In this document: positions 8,025 to 16,246 of the stretch, in pieces | How positions within the stretch are numbered: position 1 is the stretch's first letter | Layout: each line of letters begins with the position of its first letter | Assembly: GCA_018139225.1 (NCBI GenBank) | Contig: JAGSNX010000006.1 | Span: forward strand, 1-64,000 | Source: Microvirga sp. SRT01 | GTDB lineage: Bacteria; Pseudomonadota; Alphaproteobacteria; Sphingomonadales; Sphingomonadaceae | Length of the DNA: 64,000 nt | Direction of reading: 5' to 3' | Position numbers and translations under genes: made by a program | The notes under the pieces: model-generated | The model's database searches: none | Told to the model about the DNA's origin: nothing | What the model saw: only the letters and a program-made list of their open reading frames with translations

Positions 8025-8733
8025 CCCGGCGCTGCTCGCTGATCCAGCGCCACAATGCGGGATCGTCATAGGCGGGCACCCATGAAAAATGGTCGGTGTC
8101 CGGATAGACGGTCAGGCGCGGCGCAACGCTGCCGCGGCAGGCGCGGACGGCCTCCACCATCTCGAAATCGCCGCGGACCGGCACCGCCTCGTCGCGGTCG
8201 CCGTGCAGCGCCCAGATCGGCAGGTCCTTCAGCGTGCAGGCGGCGTCGGTCGGCGTCTTCGCCGCAACGGGCGCGATCGCCGCGAACAGCGCCGGATGCG
8301 CCAGCGCCCAGCGCCATGTCGCCATCCCGCCGAGCGACAGGCCCGTCAGGTAGATGCGCGCATCGTCGACGCGGTAGGTGCGGCGCAGGTCGGCGAGCAG
8401 TCGGTCGAGCTTCGCCACATCCCAGTCCCCCTCCGGCAGTTGCGGGGAGGCGATCAGCATCGGCGTACCGGGATGCTTGGCGACGACCGCCGGCGGCCCC
8501 CATTTCGCGACGACGGACACGTCGGTGCCGCGCTCCCCCGAGCCGTGGAGGAAGATCATCAGCGGCCAGCGGGTCCGGCGATCATCCGTATAGCCGCGCG
8601 GGACGAACATCTGGAAAGCATAGTCGCCGGTGCGATAGGCGATATGCGGCGTCTGGCCGACGATCGGCCCGGCCGGTTCGACGGCACCCGCGGTCGTGGC
8701 GAACAGCGCGGCAGCCATCAGCAGCTTGTTCAT
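8011..8733 (-). CDS. secreted alpha/beta hydrolase (carboxylesterase / PHB-depolymerase-like)
   Basis: Exported serine hydrolase, 240 aa. A Sec signal peptide begins MNKLLMAAALFATTAGA. The catalytic serine is in GLSLGGMATW, the acid is probably the Asp of HGDRDEAVP, and the histidine is in YPDTDHFSW, in the correct order for an alpha/beta hydrolase. FLHGSGERGTD supplies the oxyanion-hole HG. Proteins of this type are annotated as phospholipase/carboxylesterase or polyhydroxybutyrate depolymerase-like; the natural ester is not evident. The start at 8733 has GGGGAGAGGA upstream. It is convergent with rarD, overlapping by 14 bases, and divergent from the crotonase-like gene. Confidence 0.85.
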   Translation of the reverse strand: MNKLLMAAALFATTAGAVEPAGPIVGQTPHIAYRTGDYAFQMFVPRGYTDDRRTRWPLMIFLHGSGERGTDVSVVAKWGPPAVVAKHPGTPMLIASPQLPEGDWDVAKLDRLLADLRRTYRVDDARIYLTGLSLGGMATWRWALAHPALFAAIAPVAAKTPTDAACTLKDLPIWALHGDRDEAVPVRGDFEMVEAVRACRGSVAPRLTVYPDTDHFSWVPAYDDPALWRWISEQRRVNSR

Positions 8734-8794
8734 GCATCCTCTCCCCGATTTTCGAACAGCTTGGCATGGCGGCGCGCGGCGGTACAGTGGCGGC

Positions 8795-9559
8795 ATGACC
8801 GTCACCACCAGCCGCGACGGGCATGTCGTGATCGTCAGCTTCGCCCGCCCGCCGGTGAACTTTGCAGACCTGACGATGATCGCGGCGATCGGGGCGGCGT
8901 TCGACGCGGCGGATGCCGATCGCGACGTGCGCGCCATCGTGCTGCGGTCGGAGGGGCGGGTATTCTGCGCGGGTGCGGATCTGGTCAACGCCAATCCGGT
9001 GGCCGACGGCGTCACGGCGGAGCGCAACCCGTTCTACGTCGCGGCGGCGCGGCTGTTCGCGGTGAAGACGCCCGTCGTGTGCGCCGTACAGGGCAGCGCG
9101 GTCGGCGCGGGGCTGGGCCTGTCGCTGGTCGCGGACTTTCGCGTCGGCACGCCGGACGCGCGGTTCGTGGCGAACTTCGTGCAGATCGGCTTTCACCCCG
9201 GCTTCGGCATCTCCGCGGTGCTGGAGCGGGTGATCGGGCGTCAGCGCGCGAACCTGATGTGCCTGACCGGCCGGCGCATCCGCGGTGACGAAGCGGCGGC
9301 GTGGGGTTTGCTCGACGCGCTGGTCGCGCCGGATGCGCTGGACTCTGGGGCGCTGGCGCTGGCGCAGGAGATCGCGGCGGGCGCGCCGCTGGCGGTGCGA
9401 TCCACCCGTGCGACGATGCGCGGCGATCTGTACGCGCTGGTGACGGCGCAGACGGATCACGAACTGGCGGAACAGGCGTGGTTGCAGAAGACCGCCGACT
9501 TTGCGGAGGGTGTGCGCGCGGTGGCGGAGCGGCGGCCGGGGCGGTTCTCTGGGGAGTGA
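8795..9559 (+). CDS. enoyl-CoA hydratase/isomerase family protein lacking the usual catalytic glutamates
   Basis: Crotonase-fold protein, 254 aa. Fold motifs are clear: VLRSEGRVFCAGADL near residue 50, the oxyanion-hole stretch VQGSAVGAGLGLSLVADFR near residue 100, and HPGFGISAVLERVIG near residue 133. Aligned by eye with rat enoyl-CoA hydratase, the two acid/base glutamates (E144 and E164) correspond to Phe and Leu here, so simple hydratase chemistry is doubtful. Other crotonase family members use different residues or act as isomerases, decarboxylases or non-enzymes. The start at 8795 was chosen because family homology begins there (MTVTTSRDGHVVIV). No operon partner. Confidence 0.85.
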   Translation: MTVTTSRDGHVVIVSFARPPVNFADLTMIAAIGAAFDAADADRDVRAIVLRSEGRVFCAGADLVNANPVADGVTAERNPFYVAAARLFAVKTPVVCAVQGSAVGAGLGLSLVADFRVGTPDARFVANFVQIGFHPGFGISAVLERVIGRQRANLMCLTGRRIRGDEAAAWGLLDALVAPDALDSGALALAQEIAAGAPLAVRSTRATMRGDLYALVTAQTDHELAEQAWLQKTADFAEGVRAVAERRPGRFSGE

Positions 9560-9576
9560 GGGTTCCCCCGCCGGAA

Positions 9577-9608
9577 AGGAAGAAGGGGCGACAGGAAGAA
9601 GGGGCGTC
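9577..9608. repeat. two-copy 16-base tandem repeat
   Basis: AGGAAGAAGGGGCGAC is followed directly by AGGAAGAAGGGGCGTC in the gap between the crotonase-like gene and gor. It is a short local duplication with no evident function. Confidence 0.6.
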
Positions 9609-9716
9609 GCGGCCAAGCCGCGCCGTCGGACGGGTTCGGCGTTGCCGACCCGCCGGCCGGACCGGGGGCTGCGCTTCGCGCATCGGCACGGACGTGGCCG
9701 TGCCTGCCCCGCGGCC

Positions 9717-11066
9717 TCACCTCATCAAAACGAGTTCCTCCGCCATGCTCGGATGCAGCGCCACGGTCGCGTCGAAATCGGCCTTGGTCAGCCCGGCCTT
9801 GACCGCCACGGCGCAGGCCTGGATGATCTCCGGCACGTCGGGGCCGATCATGTGGATGCCGACGACGCGGCCGGTGTCGCCGTCGCACACCATCTTGTAC
9901 AGCGCGCGTTCGTTGCGCCCGGCCAGCACGTTCTTCATCGGGCGGAAGTCCGACGAGTAGACCTTCACCGATCCCAGCTTCCGCCGCGCCTGCGCTTCGG
10001 TCAGGCCGACGCCGGCCAGCGGCGGGTGGCTGAAGACCGCGGCGGGCACGCATTCGTAATCGACCGTGGTCGGCTTGCCGCCATAGACGGTATCGGCGAA
10101 CGCCTGTCCCTCGCGGATCGCCACGGGCGTCAGCTGGATGCGGTTGGTAACGTCGCCGATCGCGTAGATCGACGGACAGGTGGAGCGGTTGTCGTCACCG
10201 ACCTTGATCGCGCCCATCTCGTCCAGCTCGACGCCGGCGCTCTCCAGCCCGAGTCCCTCCGTATTCGGACGGCGACCGGTGGCGAACATCACGCAGTCGA
10301 CGATGACCGGATCGTGGTTGGCGAGGCTGACCTTGAGGCAGCCGTCCTCCAGTTTCTCGATCCCCTGGAACGCTGCGTCGAACTTGAACTCGATCCCCTT
10401 CATCATCGAGATCTGAAGCAGGCGGTCGCGAATCTGCGCATCATAGCCGCGCAGGATTTCCTGGCTGCGGTTGGCGAGGATGACGTGCGCGCCGAACTGG
10501 TGGAAGATGCCAGCGAACTCATTGGCGATATAGCCGGCGCCGGCGATCAGGATACGCTTCGGCACGGCGTCGAGGTGGAATGCCTCGTTCGAGGTGATGC
10601 CGTGTTCGTGGCCGGGACATTCCGGAATGGCCGGATGCGCCCCGACCGCGACGAGGATCCGCTCCGCCGTCTTCTCGGTGCCGTCCGCCAGTCTCACGCT
10701 GTTGGGGCCGGTGACGACCGCGCGTTGCGGGATGATGTCGACCTTATGCGTCTCCAGCGTCTGCGTGTAGGCGCCGTTGATCCGGTCGACCTCCTTCAGC
10801 ACGTTGTCGCGCAGTCGCTGCCACGAGAAGCTGCACGGGCTGGGCACGTCCCAGCCGAAATGCTGCGCATCGCGAAGATCCTCGGCGAAATGCGCGCCGT
10901 AGACGAGCAGCTTCTTCGGGACGCATCCGCGGATGACGCAGGTGCCGCCGACCCGGTACTCCTCCGCCACCGCGACGCGCGCGCCGTGCGCGGCTGCGAC
11001 CCGGCTGGCGCGCGTACCGCCGCTGCCAGCGCCGAGGACGAAGAGGTCATAGTCGTACTGAGGCAT
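9717..11066 (-). CDS. gor: glutathione-disulfide reductase
   Basis: Cytosolic FAD-dependent disulfide reductase, 449 aa. It regenerates glutathione from its disulfide with NADPH. The FAD site is YDLFVLGAGSGGTRASR near the N-terminus, the redox-active pair is in GGTCVIRGCVPKKL near residue 45, the NAD(P) fold is ILIAGAGYIANEFAG near residue 172 with an Arg-rich LANRSQEILRG that suits NADPH, and the C-terminal dimer motif is HPSMAEELV with the catalytic His-Glu pair. Its start faces the PAS/winged-helix gene, and a strong dyad lies between them (11138-11170), suggesting regulation from the shared region. Confidence 0.95.
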   Translation of the reverse strand: MPQYDYDLFVLGAGSGGTRASRVAAAHGARVAVAEEYRVGGTCVIRGCVPKKLLVYGAHFAEDLRDAQHFGWDVPSPCSFSWQRLRDNVLKEVDRINGAYTQTLETHKVDIIPQRAVVTGPNSVRLADGTEKTAERILVAVGAHPAIPECPGHEHGITSNEAFHLDAVPKRILIAGAGYIANEFAGIFHQFGAHVILANRSQEILRGYDAQIRDRLLQISMMKGIEFKFDAAFQGIEKLEDGCLKVSLANHDPVIVDCVMFATGRRPNTEGLGLESAGVELDEMGAIKVGDDNRSTCPSIYAIGDVTNRIQLTPVAIREGQAFADTVYGGKPTTVDYECVPAAVFSHPPLAGVGLTEAQARRKLGSVKVYSSDFRPMKNVLAGRNERALYKMVCDGDTGRVVGIHMIGPDVPEIIQACAVAVKAGLTKADFDATVALHPSMAEELVLMR

Positions 11067-11137
11067 GGGGGTCCTTCCGATGAGCCGTCACATGGCGCGG
11101 GCATCGGAACGGGGCAAGGGGCCCCGGCAGCATACGT

Positions 11138-11170
11138 TGCCAACCTATGTCCGGTTAACATGGGTTGGCA
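11138..11170. promoter_or_regulatory. 13-base-arm dyad in the gor / PAS-protein divergent region
   Basis: Arms TGCCAACCTATGT and ACATGGGTTGGCA are complementary at 12 of 13 positions around a 7-base centre. The site is 72 bases from the gor start and 41 bases from the divergent PAS gene, the right place for a shared operator. It overlaps the upstream ATG at 11160, which argues that the PAS protein starts at 11211. Confidence 0.55.
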
Positions 11171-11210
11171 CGTCGGCCGCCCGGGCGTAGATGACTTTAG
11201 TGGTACGACA

Positions 11211-11861
11211 ATGCTGATAGGTCATTCAGTTTCCGACGCGGATGGCCGCATCCTGACGATGGACCGGGCGCTGTGCGACCTGTTGCAGCGGCCAGAGCGC
11301 CTACTTGTCGGCATGAACTACGCCGACTTCACGCATTCCGGGGACGTGGTGCGAAACCGCAGCGCCGTCGATGCACTGACGATCGGTCAAGGCCCGCTGC
11401 GGGTCCGCAAGCGCTATGTTCGTGGTGACGGCACGCTGGTCTGGTGCGAGGTCTATGTGTCGCGCTTGCAGTCCGGCGCGGTAGGGCGTCTGGTCGGTAC
11501 GATCCATCGCATCGGGCAGGGTGAGCAGGCCGAGGGGCCCGAGCGGCTGTGGCATGCCGCGCGCGAGATCGCGAAGATGATGCAACTGCGCCGCGCCGAG
11601 CTGGGCGACGACCTGTTCGCCGATCACGCCTGGGGTATCCTGTTGCAGACCTATCTGGCCGAAGCCGAGGGGAGGCTGATCCGTGCGGAGGAGTTGGCGG
11701 ACGCGACGACGATGACCGCTGGGATGGCGGAACGATGGCTCAATGCGCTGGAGGCGAAGGGCTATATCGATCGGGATTGCCGGGAGAGCGGTATCGTGCA
11801 GCTCAGCCACGCCGGTGTGGCGCGCGTCGAGCGGTTGCTCAGCGCGTCGGCGGTGGCATAG
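11211..11861 (+). CDS. PAS-domain protein with C-terminal winged-helix (MarR-like) domain
   Basis: Probable cytosolic sensor-regulator, 216 aa. Residues 1-105 look like a PAS fold: SVSDADGRILTMDRALCDLL, then a PAC-like RKRYVRGDGTLVWCEVYVSRL. Residues 120-216 form a small helical domain ending ERWLNALEAKGYIDRD...IVQLSHAGVARVERLL, which reads like the recognition helix and wing of a MarR-type repressor. Such PAS-wHTH proteins are common in sphingomonads and their signals are unknown. An in-frame ATG at 11160 would add 17 residues but falls inside the dyad at 11138-11170. The gene is divergent from gor, so redox sensing is a reasonable guess only. Confidence 0.75.
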   Translation: MLIGHSVSDADGRILTMDRALCDLLQRPERLLVGMNYADFTHSGDVVRNRSAVDALTIGQGPLRVRKRYVRGDGTLVWCEVYVSRLQSGAVGRLVGTIHRIGQGEQAEGPERLWHAAREIAKMMQLRRAELGDDLFADHAWGILLQTYLAEAEGRLIRAEELADATTMTAGMAERWLNALEAKGYIDRDCRESGIVQLSHAGVARVERLLSASAVA

Positions 11862-12009
11862 CCTGGCCGCTGCCCGCGTCCAGCAGGTCGAGCGCGTGGC
11901 CGAGATGCGCAGCGACGATGAAGAGCTGTTCCGAATCGAGAATGTCGAGCGCTTCCACGATCAATCGACGCGCGTTTGCAACCCGGCTGCCGGGCCCTTC
12001 CATGGCCAT
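11839..12009 (-). CDS. small hypothetical protein
   Basis: A 56-residue frame starts at ATG 12009 behind AGGTGAAG and begins MAMEGPGSRVANARRLIVEA, followed by a predicted helical stretch DILDSEQLFIVAAHLGHALDLL. The frame remains open to 12048 but no ribosome site precedes that upper ATG. The helical, Leu/Ala-rich body resembles small conserved proteins of sphingomonads that I cannot name. Its last 23 bases overlap the convergent PAS gene. It lies downstream of the DUF4174 gene on the same strand. Confidence 0.55.
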   Translation of the reverse strand: MAMEGPGSRVANARRLIVEALDILDSEQLFIVAAHLGHALDLLDAGSGQAMPPPTR

Positions 12010-12047
12010 ATCTTCACCTGTCCCTTGTGGCTGGGCCGGGGGTCGCA

Positions 12048-12437
12048 TCAGCGACGTCCCGCGCGGCGCATCGGCATCGCGTCTATCCGCGACTGAATGG
12101 ATTCGGCGAGGATCGGTTCCCCGGATCGAACCGCCACGTGCCCGTCCTTGCCGATCAGGATCACCGCGAAACGTGCGGCTGGCAGCGCGTAGGTGTTACG
12201 GATCGCAGCCGCATCGTCCCTGACGCCGGTAACGCGGTCGCCCGCTACCTCGACCACCGTCACATCCCGGTCGGCGGCACCGTCCCACCCGCCGAGCGCG
12301 CGCCGCTGCGCCAGGAAAGCGGGATCGTCGGCACGCGGCGCGGCGACCACCAGCACACGCCGTTCCCACCGCAGATCGGCGATGGCCGGCCCGGCGGCGG
12401 CGGCGGCCGCGGCGGCGAGCGCCAGCAGGGCCGTCAT
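12048..12437 (-). CDS. DUF4174 domain-containing exported protein
   Basis: Predicted periplasmic protein, 129 aa. A signal peptide (MTALLALAAAAAAAAGPAIA) is followed by a thioredoxin-like DUF4174 domain: LRWERRVLVVAAPRADDP, then RFAVILIGKDGHVAVRSGEP, the region that carries the characteristic GKDG motif of the family. The biochemical role of DUF4174 is unknown. The start codon overlaps the stop codon of pgi (ATGA), so it is the second gene of a pgi operon. Confidence 0.8.
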   Translation of the reverse strand: MTALLALAAAAAAAAGPAIADLRWERRVLVVAAPRADDPAFLAQRRALGGWDGAADRDVTVVEVAGDRVTGVRDDAAAIRNTYALPAARFAVILIGKDGHVAVRSGEPILAESIQSRIDAMPMRRAGRR

Positions 12438-13939
12438 CCGTTCAGGCCGGCGGCGAGACCGGCGCGGCGGATCAGGTCCTGCGTCGACACGTCGAAATCA
12501 CCGCCGCCCTGATCCGCGGCCTTTGCCATCTCCTTGCCCAGTTCGACGCCGAACTGGTCGAAGCTGTTGATGCCCAGCAGTACGCCGTTCACGAACACGC
12601 GGTGCTCGTAAAAGGCGATCAGCGCCCCCAGCGTCCGTGCGTCGAGCGTGTCGAGCAGCAGCGTCGACGACGGCCGGTCACCCGAATAGCTGCGCGCCGG
12701 ATCGTCGGCCTGCTTGCCCTTCATCAGCGCCGCACCCTGCGCGAAGGCGTTCAGCAGCAACTGGCGGTGATGATCCTCCGCCAGCGTGTCGTACTGTTCG
12801 ATGACCGCGATGAATTCGACGGGCACCAGATGCGTGCCCTGATGCAGCAACTGGAACACCGCATGCTGCGCGTCGGTGCCGACGCCGCCCCAGGTGATCG
12901 CCGCGGTCGGGCGACCGACCGGCTGGCCATCGACCGTCACCGCCTTGCCGTTCGACTCCATCTCCAGCTGCTGAAGGTAGCTGGGCAACAGGCGCAGGCG
13001 CTCGTCATAGGCGAAGGGCGCGCGCGTCTCCGCGTGGCGGACCTGTGTGTAGTAGAGGTCGGCGAAGGCGGCGAGCGCGGGTGCGTTCTCGTGCAGCGCG
13101 GACAGGCGGAAATGCCGGTCCATCTCGGCCGCACCCTCCAGCAACTCCTCGAACTTGTCCCAGCCGAGCGCGATCGCGGCGGGGAAACCGATCGACGACC
13201 ACAAGGAGTACCGACCACCGACGCCCTCGCTGAACGGTAGCACCCGCGTCTCGTCCACGCCCCATTCGACCGCCTTGTCGGGCGATGCGGTCAGCGCGAT
13301 GACCTTGCCGTACGGGTCCTCGACATTGTGCTCGGTCATCCACTGGATCGCCGAATTGGCGTTGAGCATCGTCTCCGTCGTGGTGAAGGTCTTCGATGCG
13401 ATCACCAGCAGCGTGGTCGCGGGATCGAAGCGGTCGAACGCATCCTCCAGCGCGATGCCGTCGACGTTCGACACGATCGCCACGTCGTACCGGCGATCGT
13501 CGCGCCCCAGCGCATCGACCAGCAGGTGCGGCCCCAGTGCGGAGCCACCGATGCCGACGTGCAGGACGGAGCGGATTTCGCCGAGGGCACCCGCCTCGAT
13601 CGCGTCAATCAGCGCGCGCATGCGGGCGTGATATTGCCGGGCCCGCGCGACGCTGTCCGCCTTGCCCTCGCCACGTTCGGCGGTGTGCTCGACCGGGCGG
13701 TCCTCGGTGACGTTGACATGCTCGCCGCCGAACATCGCATCGCGCTTGCCGGCGAGGTTCCGGGCCTTGGCCAGCGCGGCGAAGGCGTCGATGGCGTCCT
13801 TGGTCAGGTGCGTCTTCGACCAGTCGAAGTGGATGCCCGCAGTGTCGAGCGTCAGCAGGTCGAGTCGAGAGGGGTCGGCGTCGAACAGTTCCAGCAGCGT
13901 GGAAGAGGGTAGCGCCTCGATGGCCGACCAGTCGCTCAT
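12434..13939 (-). CDS. pgi: glucose-6-phosphate isomerase
   Basis: Interconverts glucose 6-phosphate and fructose 6-phosphate in the cytosol, 501 aa. Seen are VLHVGIGGSALGPHLL and KTFTTTETMLNA of the sugar-phosphate SIS domain, EGVGGRYSLWSSIGFPAA (PGI signature 1), WGGVGTDAQHAVFQLLHQG, and SFDQFGVELGKEMA (signature 2, catalytic Lys region). The start at 13939 has GGAGGTTTC in front. In organisms using the Entner-Doudoroff route pgi mainly returns fructose 6-phosphate to glucose 6-phosphate. It is followed with a 4-base overlap by the DUF4174 gene and is divergent from lepB. Confidence 0.96.
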   Translation of the reverse strand: MSDWSAIEALPSSTLLELFDADPSRLDLLTLDTAGIHFDWSKTHLTKDAIDAFAALAKARNLAGKRDAMFGGEHVNVTEDRPVEHTAERGEGKADSVARARQYHARMRALIDAIEAGALGEIRSVLHVGIGGSALGPHLLVDALGRDDRRYDVAIVSNVDGIALEDAFDRFDPATTLLVIASKTFTTTETMLNANSAIQWMTEHNVEDPYGKVIALTASPDKAVEWGVDETRVLPFSEGVGGRYSLWSSIGFPAAIALGWDKFEELLEGAAEMDRHFRLSALHENAPALAAFADLYYTQVRHAETRAPFAYDERLRLLPSYLQQLEMESNGKAVTVDGQPVGRPTAAITWGGVGTDAQHAVFQLLHQGTHLVPVEFIAVIEQYDTLAEDHHRQLLLNAFAQGAALMKGKQADDPARSYSGDRPSSTLLLDTLDARTLGALIAFYEHRVFVNGVLLGINSFDQFGVELGKEMAKAADQGGGDFDVSTQDLIRRAGLAAGLNG

Positions 13940-14050
13940 GAAACCTCCGGGGGATAATCGTTTCGGGTTTGTCGCTAGCGGGGACGCATGGGACGCGCAA
14001 ACGATCCGGCCATCTTGACGCCGCCAACGGTGCACGCCACGCCTTAAATC

Positions 14051-14902
14051 ATGGCCAAAGCTCCATCCGGCAAGCCGCTCTCCGGCAAGCAGCGTTCGGA
14101 AACGAACGAGACGATCCGCTTCCTGCTGAAGCTGGCGCTGATCGTGTTCGTGTTCCGCAGCTTCATCATCGCGCCGTTCTCGATCCCGTCGGAATCGATG
14201 CTGCCGCGGCTGTTGATCGGCGACTACCTGTTCGTGTCGAAGTGGAACTACGGCTATTCGCGCTGGTCGCTGCCATGGGGCGTGCCTCTGATCCCCGGAC
14301 GCATCTTCGGATCGGTGCCGGAGCGGGGCGACACCGTCGTCTTCCGGTCGCCCGACCCGGAGCCCGGCGATACCGATCCGGCGCACGACGACCACGACGT
14401 CATCAAGCGCGTCATCGGCCTGCCCGGCGACACGATCCAGGTGCGCGGCGGTCAGGTGATCCTGAACGGCAAGCCGATCCCGAAGCAGCGGATCGCCGAC
14501 TTCACGCTACCGCTGACACCCAATTTCGACGCGACGCATTGCGAGTCCGACTTTCAGGACACCGACGCGGCGGGCCAGCCGATCTGCCGGTATCGCCAGT
14601 ATCGCGAGACGTTGCCCGGCGGGCGCAGCTACCGCGTGCTCGACCAGCGCGACATCCCGGAGGCGGACGATACCGGCCTCTACACCGTCCCCGCCGGCAA
14701 CGTGTTCCTGATGGGCGACAACCGCGACGATAGCGCCGATAGTCGTTTCGCCGCCCCGCGCGGGATGGGCTACATCCCGCTGGAGCGGATCGAGGGCAAG
14801 GCGATGGTCGGCTTCTTCTCGACCGACGGGTCGGCGGAATGGCTGAAGCCGTGGACATGGTTCTCGGCGGCGCGGTGGGAGCGGATCGGAGAAGGCTTCT
14901 GA
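14051..14902 (+). CDS. lepB: signal peptidase I
   Basis: Inner-membrane serine protease that removes signal peptides from exported proteins, 283 aa. One N-terminal membrane anchor (FLLKLALIVFVFRSFIIAPF) is followed by the catalytic serine S49 in PSESMLP, the general-base lysine K119 in DVIKRVIGLPGDT, and the conserved box GDNRDDSADSRF. It is the first gene of the lepB-rnc-era cluster; rnc begins around its stop codon. Confidence 0.96.
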   Translation: MAKAPSGKPLSGKQRSETNETIRFLLKLALIVFVFRSFIIAPFSIPSESMLPRLLIGDYLFVSKWNYGYSRWSLPWGVPLIPGRIFGSVPERGDTVVFRSPDPEPGDTDPAHDDHDVIKRVIGLPGDTIQVRGGQVILNGKPIPKQRIADFTLPLTPNFDATHCESDFQDTDAAGQPICRYRQYRETLPGGRSYRVLDQRDIPEADDTGLYTVPAGNVFLMGDNRDDSADSRFAAPRGMGYIPLERIEGKAMVGFFSTDGSAEWLKPWTWFSAARWERIGEGF

Positions 14903-15561
14903 CGCCGCCGCTGGAAGACTGGCTGGCCGGCCTGTTCGGCCGGGTGCCCGCCGATCTGGTGCCGTTCAACCGCGCGCTGACGCATGGCAGCCACGCGACC
15001 GAGACGTATCAGCGACTGGAGTTTCTCGGCGATCGCGTGCTGGGCCTCGTCATGGCCGAATGGCTGTGGGAGCTGTTCCCGCAGGAGCCGGAGGGACAAT
15101 TGTCCAAGCGGCTCAACGCGCTGGTGACCGGCGCAGTCTGCGCGGAGGTGGCGCGCGAGCTGGGCGTGCGCGATCATCTGCGTCTCGGCAAACAGGCGCG
15201 CGACGACGGCGCGTCGAACAGCGACAATGTGTTGGGCGACGTGATGGAGGCGCTGATCGGCGCGTGGTATCGGGAGGCGGGGCTGGAGCCCGCACGGGCT
15301 CTGATCCACCGCGCCTGGGGTTCGCGGCCGACCGCGCCGATGCAGCGTCACCCCAAATCGGCGCTGCTGGAATGGACGGCCGCCAATGGCCGCGCGCCGC
15401 CGGTTTATACCGTGGTCGATCGCTCTGGCCCCGATCACGCGCCGCGCTTCACGATCGCGGTGACGGTCGGCAAGGCGCTGTCCGCGACGGCCACGGGGCG
15501 CAACAAGCAGGAAGCGGAGATCGCGGCGGCGGCGGCGCTGCTCGAACACGTGGACGCATAG
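14839..15561 (+). CDS. rnc: ribonuclease III (start uncertain)
   Basis: Double-strand-specific endoribonuclease for rRNA and mRNA processing. The catalytic domain has ALTHGSHA, the signature RLEFLGDRVLG and the second acidic site DVMEALIGAWY. A dsRNA-binding domain follows from about residue 155 (PKSALLEWTAANG...GRNKQEAEIAAAAALL). Coordinates give the longest ATG frame (240 aa), which overlaps lepB by 64 bases. Homology suggests a later start: GTG at 14875, or CTG at 14899, which overlaps the lepB stop and has GGAGAAGG at good spacing and would place ALTH where it sits in the E. coli enzyme. Confidence 0.93.
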   Translation: MAEAVDMVLGGAVGADRRRLLTPPLEDWLAGLFGRVPADLVPFNRALTHGSHATETYQRLEFLGDRVLGLVMAEWLWELFPQEPEGQLSKRLNALVTGAVCAEVARELGVRDHLRLGKQARDDGASNSDNVLGDVMEALIGAWYREAGLEPARALIHRAWGSRPTAPMQRHPKSALLEWTAANGRAPPVYTVVDRSGPDHAPRFTIAVTVGKALSATATGRNKQEAEIAAAAALLEHVDA

Positions 15562-15654
15562 CGCCGAGCCGAGCGGTTTGTTCGGGCAAGTCACTGAACT
15601 CCCGACGCTACCGACCGTTGGACACCCATCGACACCTCCTCGGAAGGACGTATC

Positions 15655-16170
15655 ATGGGCCTGTTCAGCAAAGACATCTCGACGTTCGACGACCTGTTCC
15701 TGCACCAGTTGCAGGACATCTATTATGCCGAGAACCAGATCACCAAGGCGCTGCCAAAGATGATCGAGAAGGCGACGGCGCAGGACCTGCGTCAGGGCTT
15801 CGAACGGCATCTGAGCGAGACGGAGACGCAGATCACGCGTCTGGAGCGCGTGTTCGACCTGCTCGGCGAGAAGGCCAAGGCGGTGACCTGCCCGGCGATC
15901 GACGGCATCATCAAGGAGGCTAACGAGGTCGCCGGCGAAATTTCGGACAAGGACGTGCTGGATGCGGGCTTGATCGCGGCGGCACAGGCGGTCGAGCATT
16001 ACGAGATCGCGCGTTACGGCACGCTGATCGCGTGGGCGAAGCAGCTCGACCGGACCGAGATCGCGAGCATCCTGCAGGAGACGCTGGATGAGGAATATGC
16101 GACCGACGACAAGCTGACGCGGATGGCGACCAGCAAGATCAACGCGAAGGCGGACGCCGTTCCCGCGTGA
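15655..16170 (+). CDS. ferritin-like DUF892 (YciE/YciF-type) protein
   Basis: Stress-associated four-helix-bundle protein, 171 aa. It begins LFSKDISTFDDLFLHQLQDIYYAENQITKALP, the standard opening of the DUF892 family. Regularly placed Glu and His residues fit the di-iron ferritin-like site (FERHLSETETQITRLERVF; AVEHYEIARYG; TLDEEYATDDKLT). The family is induced by stress in enteric bacteria and its reaction is unknown. AAGGACGTATC precedes the start. The gene sits between rnc and era, which normally adjoin, so it looks like an insertion into that cluster. Confidence 0.9.
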   Translation: MGLFSKDISTFDDLFLHQLQDIYYAENQITKALPKMIEKATAQDLRQGFERHLSETETQITRLERVFDLLGEKAKAVTCPAIDGIIKEANEVAGEISDKDVLDAGLIAAAQAVEHYEIARYGTLIAWAKQLDRTEIASILQETLDEEYATDDKLTRMATSKINAKADAVPA

Positions 16171-16186
16171 CCAATCGACGGCGCAG

Positions 16187-16211
16187 GGTCGGGGGGGGAT
16201 AACCCCCGACC
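16187..16211. terminator. GC-rich hairpin before era
   Basis: GGTCGGGGG pairs with CCCCCGACC across a short loop, starting 17 bases after the DUF892 stop. No T-run follows, so it may attenuate rather than end transcription before era. Confidence 0.4.
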
Positions 16212-16246
16212 TTGTCGCTGAAGCTGTTTTCCGTCATCCGGCACCG

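Noticed and set aside
9501..11160. Very long plus-strand open frame running through gor into the PAS gene
   Set aside because: It is the antisense shadow of gor, which has complete motifs. Only the portion after 11211 is a gene.
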